Shown here in pieces: positions 1 through 9,832 of a stretch of DNA of 64,000 nucleotides. Under the pieces are notes generated by a model that had not been told where the DNA came from, did not search any database, and saw only the letters and a program-made list of their open reading frames with translations. The position numbers were made by a program, and so were the translations under genes. The stretch is from contig JAMPUU010000017.1 in NCBI GenBank assembly GCA_030144965.1, forward strand, positions 558,001-622,000, in the 5' to 3' direction. The DNA comes from Nitrospira sp. BO4. GTDB taxonomy: Bacteria; Nitrospirota; Nitrospiria; Nitrospirales; Nitrospiraceae. How positions within the stretch are numbered: position 1 is the first letter of the stretch; each line of letters starts with the position of its first letter.

Positions 1-98
1 GGAATGCACTAAAGGTATTGGTGGATCACACGTCATCGCTTCGGAGAAGCAGACTAGTCCCAGAGCAACAGTTCATGTCATGAAGACAGTTCCACTGC

Positions 99-929
99 TC
101 AGGCAGCTTTTTCTCGTTGGTGGGAATCCTTTTCCTGCCTAGACTGATCACCGGATATTTCTGTGTTATGACTGGCGAAGACATGTTGACGAAGTACAAG
201 CCATATGAATTTCGGAGCAGACACAAAGTTTCGCTGCCACATCCGGCGAGGCTCGAGGATAAAGCGGTATGCCCACTCAAGGCCAATATCGCAAATCCAT
301 TTCGGAGCTCGCGAGTACGTCCCGGCATAAAAGTCGAAGACCGCCCCGATCGAGCCGATCACGGGAACATTGAGCTGCCGTCGATTTGCCTCGACCCATT
401 TTTCCTGCTTTGGGGCAGTCATTCCAACCCAAAGGACATCCGGCTTTGCATCGTTGATCACTCTCACCATCCGTAGGTTTTCAACCTCACTCCATGTTCC
501 AAACGGTGGAGACAAGACACCACAGAGTGTCAAAGATGGGAAATCGTCAGCAAAACGTTTTGCAATAAGGTCCAGAACGCGCTGCGACGATCCACAGAAA
601 AACACTCGTCCACCCCCGGACTCCTGAAGTGCGGCTAGAACTCCATAAAAATAGTCGGTTCCCGTAATTCTGGGACCGACCTCAACGCCAGTCACACCCG
701 CCATCAGCGTCACACCTATGCCATCTGCCACTACGAAGTCTGCCGCCGTTAAGGCCGACCGAAAACTCTCATCGTACTGTGCGACCACCAGCGAATGTGG
801 ATTCGCGCAAGCAAACACAACCTGTGGTCTCTTTCGGTGAATTGCTCGGAGTGCTCCCTCTGCTCCCTCCAGAAGAGATCCTCTATCGATTGGGATGCTG
901 AGCAAACAGCCTACGTTTCTCAACGCCAT
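99..929 (-). CDS. WecG/TagA/CpsF family glycosyltransferase (GT26)
   Basis: Cytoplasmic or membrane-peripheral transferase that typically adds a second sugar (for example N-acetylmannosaminyl) to an undecaprenyl-PP-linked sugar during surface-glycan assembly. The 276-residue protein has the family hallmarks: NPHS near 43-46, ADG at 68-70, TGTD at 89-92, PKQE at 173-176, the GAVFDFYAG stretch at 195-203 and GLEWAYR at 216-222 followed by EP. Length is normal. The ATG at 929 has a GGAGA-type ribosome site upstream and lies 15 bases after the stop of the preceding GT4 gene, so the two are co-transcribed. It is the last gene of the polysaccharide cluster visible here. Exact acceptor and donor are unknown. 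Confidence 0.93.
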   Translation of the reverse strand: MALRNVGCLLSIPIDRGSLLEGAEGALRAIHRKRPQVVFACANPHSLVVAQYDESFRSALTAADFVVADGIGVTLMAGVTGVEVGPRITGTDYFYGVLAALQESGGGRVFFCGSSQRVLDLIAKRFADDFPSLTLCGVLSPPFGTWSEVENLRMVRVINDAKPDVLWVGMTAPKQEKWVEANRRQLNVPVIGSIGAVFDFYAGTYSRAPKWICDIGLEWAYRFILEPRRMWQRNFVSAPKFIWLVLRQHVFASHNTEISGDQSRQEKDSHQREKAA

Positions 930-944
930 CTCTACGTCTCCTGA

Positions 945-2174
945 TCACGTAGGATCATCCATTACGTCCTGATAGATCGCCATTAGACTCTCATAGTTTT
1001 TCGCATCTGAAAATCTTTCATCAAATCTTTGCCTGGCGATTCGGCGCATCGATACCCGTAGAGCTGGATCCTTCCATACCGCCATGACTTTCCCTATCAA
1101 ATCCTCAACATTGCCCGGTCTAAATTTCATCCCGGTTCGGCCATCTTCGACAATCTCATCAAGACTTCCTATGCGCGATGCAATGATGGGCGTCCCACAG
1201 GCATAGGCTTCTACGATCACCATGGGAAACCCTTCGTACCACTCCGAGGGAACGATCTGAAATGCTGCATTACTTACAACACCCGTGGCAATATCTCGCG
1301 CACAGTAACCCATAAACTCAACAGGTAAGTTCTCTCTTTCTACCACTTCCTCTAGCTCTTCTCTCAGAGGCCCCTCCCCAAGTATCTTGAGCGGAATAGT
1401 TTTCAAACCACGCCAAGCGGCTATCAAGGTGCGAACTCCCTTTTCCTCACTCAAACGACCAACATATACGACATATCCCCCGTCACCACTGCCAGGACTC
1501 GGAGCATCAATCATGCAGTTGGGCTTTATAACGATTCGTTCCTTTGGAAGCCCACCCTGGACCAAACGATTGGCTGCAAAGTGAGTCAGTGCTACATAGC
1601 GACTCACGAGTTTGTTGTACGATCCCTTCCGCCGATTGCGCTGTAACATCCAGACCACTGCCCCTGTCGCAAGAATAGAGTCCCTGTAGCAGCGGTGTTT
1701 CAGGGCCGGCAACAGGCTTGTACCAACACAATCCTCGCAAGGATGTCCCCCTCTTTGTAGAAGTCCTCCCGGACAGATCAGACGGAAGTTATGCAAGGTT
1801 TGAACGACGGGCACACCGTTATCACGGCAGGCGGCATAGGCACTGGGAGATATCAACGGAAACGTATTATGGAAATGTGCTATATCAGGTCTCACATTCT
1901 TCAAGATAATCGAGAGGTCACGATAGACTGTCGGAGACCACGAACAGGCCGTTGCAACTTTCAACCTCGATACCAGTGTAGTGTCATCTATTTCATCATT
2001 GAACCGCTCGAACGAAACCACTTCATGACCATGACGCGAGAGAATGGCCCGTTCATTGGCAAACACCGTATTTTCCCCGCTCGGCGCCGAAGAGCGGTAG
2101 AAATTATGAGAGAGAAGTATCTTCACAACCTTCACACCTGTGACATTCAGTTTGTTTGATGCTATTTCCCCCAC
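945..2174 (-). CDS. Glycosyltransferase family 4 protein
   Basis: GT-B fold retaining glycosyltransferase, expected to transfer a sugar from a nucleotide donor to the growing lipid-linked glycan on the cytoplasmic face. In the 409 residues an N-terminal acceptor domain (SGENT near 32-36, HNTF near 102-105) is followed by the C-terminal donor domain with GRLSEEKG at 239-246 and the E-x7-E motif EGFPMVIVE at 314-322. A CxxC pair sits near 146-149. The first dozen residues look like a non-conserved leader, so a start at the GTG for Val14 is possible. Preceded by a 158-base gap and followed 15 bases later by the WecG-type gene. Sugar specificity cannot be read from the sequence. Confidence 0.93.
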   Translation of the reverse strand: MGEIASNKLNVTGVKVVKILLSHNFYRSSAPSGENTVFANERAILSRHGHEVVSFERFNDEIDDTTLVSRLKVATACSWSPTVYRDLSIILKNVRPDIAHFHNTFPLISPSAYAACRDNGVPVVQTLHNFRLICPGGLLQRGGHPCEDCVGTSLLPALKHRCYRDSILATGAVVWMLQRNRRKGSYNKLVSRYVALTHFAANRLVQGGLPKERIVIKPNCMIDAPSPGSGDGGYVVYVGRLSEEKGVRTLIAAWRGLKTIPLKILGEGPLREELEEVVERENLPVEFMGYCARDIATGVVSNAAFQIVPSEWYEGFPMVIVEAYACGTPIIASRIGSLDEIVEDGRTGMKFRPGNVEDLIGKVMAVWKDPALRVSMRRIARQRFDERFSDAKNYESLMAIYQDVMDDPT

Positions 2175-2332
2175 ATCGTCCGGTCATCGGCGATCTACAA
2201 CCTCACGGCAAGCCTGACAAGAAAGGCAATTCACTTTTCCAACCATCCTCTCACGAGTGCGTAGTATGGACCAATTATTGCCTCTAACCAATCACCGGAG
2301 GTGCCGCAACTATTCGCAGAACGAAGCTGAAG

Positions 2333-3022
2333 TTATTTGTGACGACCGTCACCACCACCAGCGGGAAACAACTCATGCTCTTTCATTGCATGAATCCAAT
2401 AGGCCATGGAGAAATACTCCTTAAATGGAATGGGAAGCACGTTCCAAGCCCTATTCATAACCGCTCCAGCTTTCCCTCTGATTTTTGGCAGGTGGTAAAT
2501 GATCTGATTGACTTTAAATCCTGTAACTGACAGGAGCTTGCAGGCATTTCTAACTGTGAAAGCGTATAGGTGAGTTCCATTGAAGTAATCATGACGGACG
2601 ATCTGACGAACAAGACAATTCTCAATTGGCAAGCCCAGCATCAAGGTTCCAGCCGGCCGCAATACTCTATTAATCTCTCTCAATGCTCGAATCGGTGCAT
2701 CGATATGTTCCATCACATGAGAAAACAGCACTGCATCGTACAATGATGATTCTTGGCGTCCTAGTCCTTCGATTACGTCGCATTGCTCGACTCGCAGGCC
2801 TCTTCGCCGGGCCCGCTCGACTAACTCTGGAATCTGTTCAAGCCCCAGGGATTGGGACGACAGATGCTGAAGATAAAGCCCGTCGGAACATCCGATATCG
2901 AGAACCTTTTTATCTCTTAAATATGGGAGCACTAACGGCCATGAACCCATTTCACCAAATGCTCCGGCCATTCTTTCCAAGGCATACAATTTGTAACTGC
3001 TCTCCAAATTATCGGTTAACAT
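2333..3022 (-). CDS. Class I SAM-dependent methyltransferase
   Basis: Probable small-molecule or sugar methyltransferase of the UbiE/Methyltransf_11 type. The 229-residue protein has the SAM-binding motif I VLDIGCSDG at 40-48, an acidic residue at the end of strand 2 (VEQCD region), and the post-motif pattern LFSHVMEHID with an LRPAG turn, all usual for the family. It lies inside the polysaccharide cluster between the O-antigen polymerase-like gene and a GT4 gene, so it may methylate a sugar hydroxyl or cap a chain. This target is inferred from context only. Confidence 0.9.
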   Translation of the reverse strand: MLTDNLESSYKLYALERMAGAFGEMGSWPLVLPYLRDKKVLDIGCSDGLYLQHLSSQSLGLEQIPELVERARRRGLRVEQCDVIEGLGRQESSLYDAVLFSHVMEHIDAPIRALREINRVLRPAGTLMLGLPIENCLVRQIVRHDYFNGTHLYAFTVRNACKLLSVTGFKVNQIIYHLPKIRGKAGAVMNRAWNVLPIPFKEYFSMAYWIHAMKEHELFPAGGGDGRHK

Positions 3023-3105
3023 CCGCTCCTCCAGTGTGACAACTCAATCTCATGGCTCCTGCCACGGATATGATCTTCAACGGCAACGGTCCACTGTTGA
3101 TACGA

Positions 3106-4506
3106 TCACGATGTTCTTGGAGATGTTAATAATGGGTATTTCCTTTCAGGCTGGTGAACGGTCGTGTTCGCAAGCTCTGGCGCACAATGTTGTCCGAAAC
3201 ACTCGCTGCTCGGCACAAGCGCCCTAGCCATGGCAATAATAAGCATTAGCAATACCAGGTTAATGTTGTAGTCTTGAAATGTTGGCCCCGTCATACTCCT
3301 CGTCATGACAATGATATAGATAGAAGTGAGCTGCAGCCACACAAGCTTTTCTTGCGAAGAAGTCCAGACACGGGGCCTACTCAAATAAAGCTTGTAGGCC
3401 ACACCGCCCAGCGGAACGAGCATCACCAGTAATCCGACAAAGCCTAATCCTACGAGAATCTGCAAGTAGGTATTGTCTACTGAGAACACACTAAGTATTA
3501 TTCTCTGCGCATAGAACCCATGTCCAAGAAGAGGCGCCTGAAGCACAACCTCCCAAACTTCACTCCAATAGGAGGTCCTTCCAGTCATGCCATAGAATGC
3601 CTGTTCCGTTTGTCCTCGAAGGATATAAGAGGCCAGGATTTCCCTCGCACCGATTAACATCCCGAAAACAACACCGAGCCCTGTCAGGATGGCAGCAAGG
3701 AAATGTCTTCCCATGACAAGTATCACGCTACAGGCGATCAAGGCGGCAAAAATTGATGTTCGACTGTGCCCCAAGATAAGTACAATACCGCCAAGGCCAA
3801 GAGTGGCCATGAGTCCTATTTTCCTTTTTTCTGAGCCGGCGAGGACCTGACAAAGCGTAATTGAGACCAATAGAGCCGCGAACTGTGTTACCGAATTCGG
3901 ATAGATGGCGGGCATAATGCTTTGCGCTCCGGATACAATCGAGCCGCTCATCCCCTGTGATGTCGGTAATGCCAGTGACGGCGCCAGGATCACACTAAAA
4001 ATAACGCTCGCCGCAAAATAGAGCATCGCCATTCCCACAAGATCAATGCCCCACTGAATATCTTCTATAACAGTGAAGTACCTGGTCAGATAGATACCCA
4101 GTGTCACAAAGACGAGAACTTCGAATCCCTTCCAGAGGGAAACGATCGGGCTGATCGAATAGATAGAGGACAGCATCGCCAAGAGAGAATAGATGAGCAT
4201 CCAATGTGAGGCTTGCCCTCCTCGCGTGAGGCTCGATGGATTGGCCAGAATTCCGGCTATGGACGCCATGAAAATGAATCCAAGAACAATTGCACGAAGA
4301 GTCCGGCCAGTGTCCGGGGATGCGCTCGTAGCCCCGCCAGGTTCGCTACTACCTATAAAGAGACTGCCCATGGCCAGAAATACCAGGAATGCCGCCCATT
4401 TTCTCGGGAGCACTGCGTGCTTCGATCTTCGAACGATCCCACCGCTCGTCAGAACAGCCACGGTTCCAAGCGATCCCAGTACAATGAACAGATATGTCAA
4501 GTCCAT
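3106..4506 (-). CDS. O-antigen polymerase/ligase-like membrane protein (Wzy/WaaL family)
   Basis: Polytopic inner-membrane protein that probably polymerises or transfers lipid-linked oligosaccharide on the periplasmic side. I place the start at the ATG at 4506 (466 residues beginning MDLTYLF). The frame is open further upstream, but that extension is charged, lacks a membrane segment and overlaps the beta-helix gene. About 11 to 12 hydrophobic segments are visible. The Wzy_C signature includes HSRTS near 247-251, GRTSYW near 309-314, GHGF at 328-331 and DNTYLQ near 344-349. A polymerase role fits a Wzx/Wzy cluster with the flippase at 9829-11136, but polymerase and ligase cannot be told apart from sequence. 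Confidence 0.88.
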   Translation of the reverse strand: MDLTYLFIVLGSLGTVAVLTSGGIVRRSKHAVLPRKWAAFLVFLAMGSLFIGSSEPGGATSASPDTGRTLRAIVLGFIFMASIAGILANPSSLTRGGQASHWMLIYSLLAMLSSIYSISPIVSLWKGFEVLVFVTLGIYLTRYFTVIEDIQWGIDLVGMAMLYFAASVIFSVILAPSLALPTSQGMSGSIVSGAQSIMPAIYPNSVTQFAALLVSITLCQVLAGSEKRKIGLMATLGLGGIVLILGHSRTSIFAALIACSVILVMGRHFLAAILTGLGVVFGMLIGAREILASYILRGQTEQAFYGMTGRTSYWSEVWEVVLQAPLLGHGFYAQRIILSVFSVDNTYLQILVGLGFVGLLVMLVPLGGVAYKLYLSRPRVWTSSQEKLVWLQLTSIYIIVMTRSMTGPTFQDYNINLVLLMLIIAMARALVPSSECFGQHCAPELANTTVHQPERKYPLLTSPRTS

Positions 4507-4528
4507 GTAACTTCTCGTAACCCGACGC

Positions 4529-5920
4529 CTATCGAAGCACTCGTGGTCCCGTATCAGATTGGCATTGCGCCCGTTCAGGCTTCCGCAGAAGCAAACCGGT
4601 GGTATCCGGTTCTCGTGATAAATAGAGATCGGGGCCGTTTTGCGTTCCACACACAACGTTGTCGATTAACTGAATGCCTCTCATTTCATCTTCCTTGTTC
4701 CCCTTAAGATCAAGGCCGCCTGCTGCCCGATCGACATACCTGCCTGGATCAGAAAACGAGACGTAATTGTCCAGGATCTCATTTCCTTTGACGATGACTC
4801 CCCCGCTCCGTCGCACACTGAGTCCGCTGACATTGCCTTCTCCCGCCAAGACTGCCTTCTTGCCATTTCGATACACTCTGTTGCCAATGGCCGAAGACCG
4901 ATGCGATAGAATTCCGATTAAGATACCGCCATAGTAATTGTCATGAACGTCGTTTCCCTCTATCGTCGTCTCCGGAGCGGTGTATGCGATCAGGCCTGGA
5001 TCGCTATCGGGGCCGCCATTGTAGGCGACTTCATTGTCGATGATACTATTGCCAACATTCACGCCGACTTCGCCGATTGCGATACCCGATCTGTCCCCCT
5101 TTTGCCACGGAGGCCAATTTCCATTGTGGAGTGCCTTGCAACCTATGATCGTATTGTTCGCAGCGTTGTTTAAGAGGTACACACCTTCACGATTGTGCTC
5201 AAATACGCTCGCCTCAATGAAATTGTGATGGCCACCTCGAATTTGGAGTCCTCGCGCGTGCCAGCGAGCATGGATCCTTCTGATGATATTATTGCTTCCT
5301 TTATCGATTCCGATGCAGGCGCCCTGACCAAGCCAACACTCAAAATCTTCAACGATGACCCACGAGTTACTACCAAGCTGTATCCCTCCTCCGTTGGCCG
5401 CGCGCCAGACATCATGGTCACGTGGATCCCCCGTGGTCGGCCGGTAAAACAGCTCGCCGCTCTCCCAATACCAGTTACCATCAACGCATGCGCGTGTTCT
5501 TGCCGGTGTGAGGGGTCGCTGATCCTCCATCAATAGAATTGGCTTCGCGCTCGTCCGGATATGCCAGACTCTTTCGATATCGGAAGACCTCCAATTCGAT
5601 TCTTTGAGTCCGCCTGTAATGACCGGCAAACTATCTTGGTGCTCTCCTCTGAACACAATCGGATTTCCCTGTGTACCTGAATGCTTCACTGGCAAGTATT
5701 GGTAGGGCTCTCTGCCTTTTCTGATAATCACCAAATCGCCAGCCCGTGCGGTTTCGCCCGCATGCTCCAAAGTACGCCACGCCTGCTCCCAGCTGAGACC
5801 GTTGTTTGCGTCGTGGCCATCCTGTGAAACATGGTAGACGCCGGCATGCGCTATGCCCCCTTGCGTCCACACGAGAGTGACAAGAACTCCAATCAAGTTG
5901 CGTGTAATGAAGTCATGCAC
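4529..5920 (-). CDS. Secreted right-handed parallel beta-helix repeat protein
   Basis: Exported protein: residues 1-26 form a signal peptide (short charged start, hydrophobic core, GIAHA before the likely cut). The mature 437 residues open with YHVSQDGHDANNG and a WRTLEHA segment, typical of the start of pectate-lyase-like helices. They then run through NxI/NxV rung repeats (NNIIRRIHA, NTIIGCKALHN, TTIEGNDVHDN, NRVYRNG). Such folds occur in polysaccharide lyases, C5-epimerases and glycan-binding proteins. Its position between the fusion glycosyltransferase (28-base overlap with the start) and the polymerase-like gene suggests it trims, modifies or binds the exported polymer. No catalytic residues can be assigned. 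Confidence 0.85.
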   Translation of the reverse strand: MHDFITRNLIGVLVTLVWTQGGIAHAGVYHVSQDGHDANNGLSWEQAWRTLEHAGETARAGDLVIIRKGREPYQYLPVKHSGTQGNPIVFRGEHQDSLPVITGGLKESNWRSSDIERVWHIRTSAKPILLMEDQRPLTPARTRACVDGNWYWESGELFYRPTTGDPRDHDVWRAANGGGIQLGSNSWVIVEDFECWLGQGACIGIDKGSNNIIRRIHARWHARGLQIRGGHHNFIEASVFEHNREGVYLLNNAANNTIIGCKALHNGNWPPWQKGDRSGIAIGEVGVNVGNSIIDNEVAYNGGPDSDPGLIAYTAPETTIEGNDVHDNYYGGILIGILSHRSSAIGNRVYRNGKKAVLAGEGNVSGLSVRRSGGVIVKGNEILDNYVSFSDPGRYVDRAAGGLDLKGNKEDEMRGIQLIDNVVCGTQNGPDLYLSREPDTTGLLLRKPERAQCQSDTGPRVLR

Positions 5921-8900
5921 ATATCACCTCTGGAAGCCGAATCCTCACTCCACGGATCCACGCGATCGTAGAGAGCACTAACAACTGCGGCTTTCCTCGA
6001 CCACAAATAGTGCTCTTCCACATGTTTTCTGCCACACATACCCATCTTTTTCTGCAAGTCGGGGTCAGCAATCAGGCGGGAGACGGCATCACAAAGGCCG
6101 GCTACGGTGGTCGTCCAATCTTGAACAGGCACTTTGATGCCACAGGCATCAGTGACCATGGTCCCTGGACCCCCATAATCTAAACACACGACCGGAAGGC
6201 CCGAGGCCATGGCTTCCAACACCACCATCCCCGCTGCTTCCATGCTGGGAAACAAAAAGATGTGTGCTTCACTCATGAAACGGGATACCGCATGAAGTGG
6301 CTGCCAGGTCACGAACTTCACCCGCTCCTGCCAGCTGTATCCCTCAATCCTCCTGCGAAGGCGTAATTCTTCTGGACCGCTACCAAGCAAGGTCAACTTA
6401 GCATTCGGGTGCTTTGACGCCAGGAGCCCAAAGGCATCCAATGCGAGGTGTGCGCCCTTCATCGTAACGAGCCGTCCGACAAACAGGATCTCCGTCTGAG
6501 GTGAAGGCAACCGATCTGGCCATTTGTCTACCCGATCTACTCCTATCGCCGACTGGATTTGAAGCTTGTATTGTCCTAACCAGCGTAGAGGAAACGTCCT
6601 GGACAATTCATGATTGATCACAACAACCTGTGAAGCACGAAACAAGGAAATCCAATACAATGGTTCAAACGAACGCCCCAGCAACTGGATAGTGACACGT
6701 AGAAAGTCCTTACAGCGGACCTTCATATCCGGAAGCAGTTGCTGGGGAAATCGCGGGGTGTTGCCGATTGGTCCCCAAATGAATGGACCGGGCAAGAGTC
6801 CGAGGAAAGTCCCCATCCAGGCATTCACAAACGTGACATGATGGCTGAGATGAAAGCGCATGCGACGGTGCAATGAGTATCCTCTGACCAACGCAGCGAA
6901 TTGCCACAAATAGTAATATGTTCTGATCCCTCGCTGTTTCCGCTTCCAAAATGCCAAACAACGCGGCAAATCCACGTATTCGAAACGCAGGTTTGCGTTG
7001 GAGGTTGGTCTCTGCGCTGCTTCGATGGCGGACTTATTATTGCTTCGGGTGATCACCCACGTTTCATTCTCTCTTGAAATTTCTTGCACCCAATGCCAGC
7101 CGACTCCTGGTTCCGAGCCTTGATTAGGCTCACACGCATACGCCGCAACCAAAATCCGCCGCCTGTGTGACGGATGGCGCATGCGAATTAGGAGATCGCC
7201 CAGACAATCCTTCAAGTAGGAAGAAGCTTGGCCATGGCTCTCGAACTCACGAGTGAGGATCTCAACCACATATAGTGCCAGATAAGCTGGCAGCAGATTT
7301 TCAGCAATTCCCGTGCGGCGTATCACAGGCCCCAACACGGGACAGGCAGCCAGTCGCATGAGCTTATCGATCGCGGCTCCGGGAGAGAGCCCTTGAACCA
7401 ATCTGGAAGGCATCATGACACGGTGGAAAAGATCGTTTAGGATCGGAGCTCTGGGAGATGAATATTCCCAGTCATACACGTACAACTTCGATTCATTGAG
7501 CATCTGTGTATTCCACGGAGCATAGTCTCCGTGTGAAAGACCCACAACAATACCTGCCTGCTGCAAAACATTGGTTACCGACTCAACAGCATGTGTGACG
7601 GCAACAGCTAGGCGTGGATCTTCGTCACGAAACCTAGCGATCAAGGCTTCATACCCAAGACCGCGAAGATAACCTCTTACACTCAGCTCCTGACGAGTTT
7701 GTTCTAGCATCGCCACCAAGAAACGTGCGTCATTATTATCTGGGATAATGGATCGAGGCTTTCCTGGAAGCGCAGGAGCGGATAGGTACAGAAAATACCG
7801 ACCACCGATCGCGGAGAATTGTCGAACCTTTGGCACGACAATTCCGTCTAGCTCAAGATTAGAGACATTCTCCAGGCCATCCCGTTCTCCTTCGAGAAGA
7901 GCCTTGACCTGAGGTCCATCACCGATCTTGACATAGGCAACGTTGATTCCAGCTCGGCTTACCTGTCCGGTAAGTTTCTGATGCTTCCCGGCCGCACCGA
8001 CAGAAAAACTGGTGACGAGTTGACGCTCCGAAAGTGTGTCACGGATGACAGAGTGATACCTAACAAGTTCGGAGATCCTCCCTTCACGGGTCCTACTCTT
8101 TAAAATACATAGTGAGACCCAATTTGGGAAAATGCATAGAATCCATTTGACAAGTCGTCCTCTCCTAGACGACGGCTGATAAAGACGTAACGCATTCTTC
8201 ACGCTATCCTGCACACTGATCCAAACTTTGACGGGGCCGTACAGTGGAAACGGAGCCCACAACGCTTTCCCGCCATCGCTTGGAGCAACGGAACGGTCTT
8301 TACCTCGACCAACTTCAATTCGCCTCGCGATTTCACTCACGACTGAGTGAATTCCACCGTCAGTTTCAACCACACATGAATGAGGCCAATTCCGTAGCTC
8401 TTCCTCAAGTAGCGATAATTGCTGAGCTATACAATGGAGCGGCAGTTCTGGTTTTCGCATGTAGACCACTTGCGGTTCGGCTTTCAGCAATACGACCAAA
8501 TCTGGAGATGGGATCCAAGCGCGAGCCGACCGCAACAACCAACGAGACACATCGAACCCATACCGCTCAGGATGAACGACGACATCCATGTAGTACCGTT
8601 CGCCAATAATCAACTGCCCTCGAAGTTTTCTCGGGAAAATCTTTACCCAGTAGCCTACGATAAAATCGATCCAATAGTAGACGAATCTCGCCAGAGAAAT
8701 TATGCCTGTATACTTTGATGAATGAGGAGGACTACTCATGCCTTGATTGCTGTTCTCCGAGCGGGCGCCTATGATTGGACGACCAAGCTTGGGCAACAAC
8801 CCCGGGCGCCAGTGAAATCGCCAAGCTTCTGGGAATCGATCCTGGAGCTGTGCGATGAGGGCATCCGCTACAGTAGACTTTCCACTGCCATCAGGGCCAA

Positions 8901-8949
8901 CAAGAACGACAAACATTCCTGATCCCACGCTCGAACCGGCTCTAATCAA
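5893..8949 (-). CDS. Three-domain fusion: thymidylate kinase-like P-loop, APH-like kinase and GT4 glycosyltransferase
   Basis: The 1018-residue protein joins three enzymes. Residues 12-215 are a thymidylate-kinase-like P-loop domain with Walker A GPDGSGKST at 18-26. Residues about 300-570 form an aminoglycoside-phosphotransferase-like kinase with an intact catalytic loop HGDYAPWN at 473-480 and the metal-binding DWE at 493-495. Residues about 595-1010 form a GT4 domain opening with RILVAAYACEPN, with FVGRL in the donor half and the E-x7-E motif EAAGMVVLE at 904-912. The start is the GTG/ATG region at 8949, overlapping the upstream gene by 8 bases. The kinases may phosphorylate a sugar or lipid acceptor before glycosylation; this is inference. 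I see no frameshift, so the fusion appears genuine. Confidence 0.88.
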   Translation of the reverse strand: MIRAGSSVGSGMFVVLVGPDGSGKSTVADALIAQLQDRFPEAWRFHWRPGLLPKLGRPIIGARSENSNQGMSSPPHSSKYTGIISLARFVYYWIDFIVGYWVKIFPRKLRGQLIIGERYYMDVVVHPERYGFDVSRWLLRSARAWIPSPDLVVLLKAEPQVVYMRKPELPLHCIAQQLSLLEEELRNWPHSCVVETDGGIHSVVSEIARRIEVGRGKDRSVAPSDGGKALWAPFPLYGPVKVWISVQDSVKNALRLYQPSSRRGRLVKWILCIFPNWVSLCILKSRTREGRISELVRYHSVIRDTLSERQLVTSFSVGAAGKHQKLTGQVSRAGINVAYVKIGDGPQVKALLEGERDGLENVSNLELDGIVVPKVRQFSAIGGRYFLYLSAPALPGKPRSIIPDNNDARFLVAMLEQTRQELSVRGYLRGLGYEALIARFRDEDPRLAVAVTHAVESVTNVLQQAGIVVGLSHGDYAPWNTQMLNESKLYVYDWEYSSPRAPILNDLFHRVMMPSRLVQGLSPGAAIDKLMRLAACPVLGPVIRRTGIAENLLPAYLALYVVEILTREFESHGQASSYLKDCLGDLLIRMRHPSHRRRILVAAYACEPNQGSEPGVGWHWVQEISRENETWVITRSNNKSAIEAAQRPTSNANLRFEYVDLPRCLAFWKRKQRGIRTYYYLWQFAALVRGYSLHRRMRFHLSHHVTFVNAWMGTFLGLLPGPFIWGPIGNTPRFPQQLLPDMKVRCKDFLRVTIQLLGRSFEPLYWISLFRASQVVVINHELSRTFPLRWLGQYKLQIQSAIGVDRVDKWPDRLPSPQTEILFVGRLVTMKGAHLALDAFGLLASKHPNAKLTLLGSGPEELRLRRRIEGYSWQERVKFVTWQPLHAVSRFMSEAHIFLFPSMEAAGMVVLEAMASGLPVVCLDYGGPGTMVTDACGIKVPVQDWTTTVAGLCDAVSRLIADPDLQKKMGMCGRKHVEEHYLWSRKAAVVSALYDRVDPWSEDSASRGDMCMTSLHAT

Positions 8950-9832
8950 GGTTGAGCCTTCTATCTCGGAAATAGCTCACGATTTCCTTTTCGCATGTTG
9001 AAACATTGACATTCCCGGACAGATTCAAGTCGGCCAATAAAGCACTGGGAACCGCACATATTTCCGACATCAATCGAGACCGCAGACACCCGGCGAGCAT
9101 TCCGTGTCGTCTAATACCCCGTGATTGAGAAAGATATATCAGCAGAGCACTCTCATTAAGGATCGAGGGACTGGCTCCCCCAATCATCAAGCCGGTAGGT
9201 CGCCAAAAACGCCGCAAATAATGAACGGCGCAGCTTACTGCACCGCACAGAGAACTCAGCGGCTGCTTCATGATCAAGTCTAGAAGCCACTTCTTTCTCT
9301 GACGGCAGTTCATAACCGAAAAGCCGTGCCTTTCCATGGATGTTCGATACTTCTCTGCCCCACTGTAGGCATTCTTGATCGCCCACGCGATCTCCACTGC
9401 AATCTTCTCCGGAAAAACCTTAAACCCACTGTTCGAATCCACTGTGCTATGCGCTAACAATCGATCGACCTCCAGCAAGGGCACACCTTTATAGTGCAGC
9501 TTCCAGGTTACATCCAATCGCTTCATCATCCTCACACCGTCCCCAAGGAATAGGCGAGTTCCACCGTAAGCGCTCGCCGCATAAATCAGCATCCCTGACT
9601 TTCGAATCCTTTCGAAACACCTCTCCCTATCGCGTTCCGAGAGCAGGAGATCAATATCCCCCTGGAGTGGGATAGCTATGGATTCCAAGCCTCGCGCTAC
9701 GGCGTAATCAAGGCCGGAAAATAATTCGAGCAAGACTCTCGTCCATTCTCTGTTCTCTGTCGAAATACATGAATCACCGACATTTGGCGTCATAGAAACG
9801 TGCCCATAAATACACGTCTTGCCATTCATCAC
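8942..9832 (-). CDS. Nucleotidyltransferase-fold-like protein of glycan cluster
   Basis: 296 residues, soluble. The motif GDIDLLL at 58-64, preceded by a hydrophobic strand, resembles the hG-x-D-x-D metal-binding motif of the nucleotidyltransferase fold, and the following region contains KRLDVTW, which could supply the third acidic residue. The C-terminal half is helical and unassigned. It overlaps the flippase gene by 4 bases (ATGA) and the kinase/GT4 fusion by 8 bases, so the three are translationally coupled. Proteins of this kind are often found beside thymidylate-kinase-like proteins in polysaccharide loci, which supports a shared reaction. Substrate unknown; family assignment rests mainly on the one motif. 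Confidence 0.72.
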   Translation of the reverse strand: MMNGKTCIYGHVSMTPNVGDSCISTENREWTRVLLELFSGLDYAVARGLESIAIPLQGDIDLLLSERDRERCFERIRKSGMLIYAASAYGGTRLFLGDGVRMMKRLDVTWKLHYKGVPLLEVDRLLAHSTVDSNSGFKVFPEKIAVEIAWAIKNAYSGAEKYRTSMERHGFSVMNCRQRKKWLLDLIMKQPLSSLCGAVSCAVHYLRRFWRPTGLMIGGASPSILNESALLIYLSQSRGIRRHGMLAGCLRSRLMSEICAVPSALLADLNLSGNVNVSTCEKEIVSYFRDRRLNLD

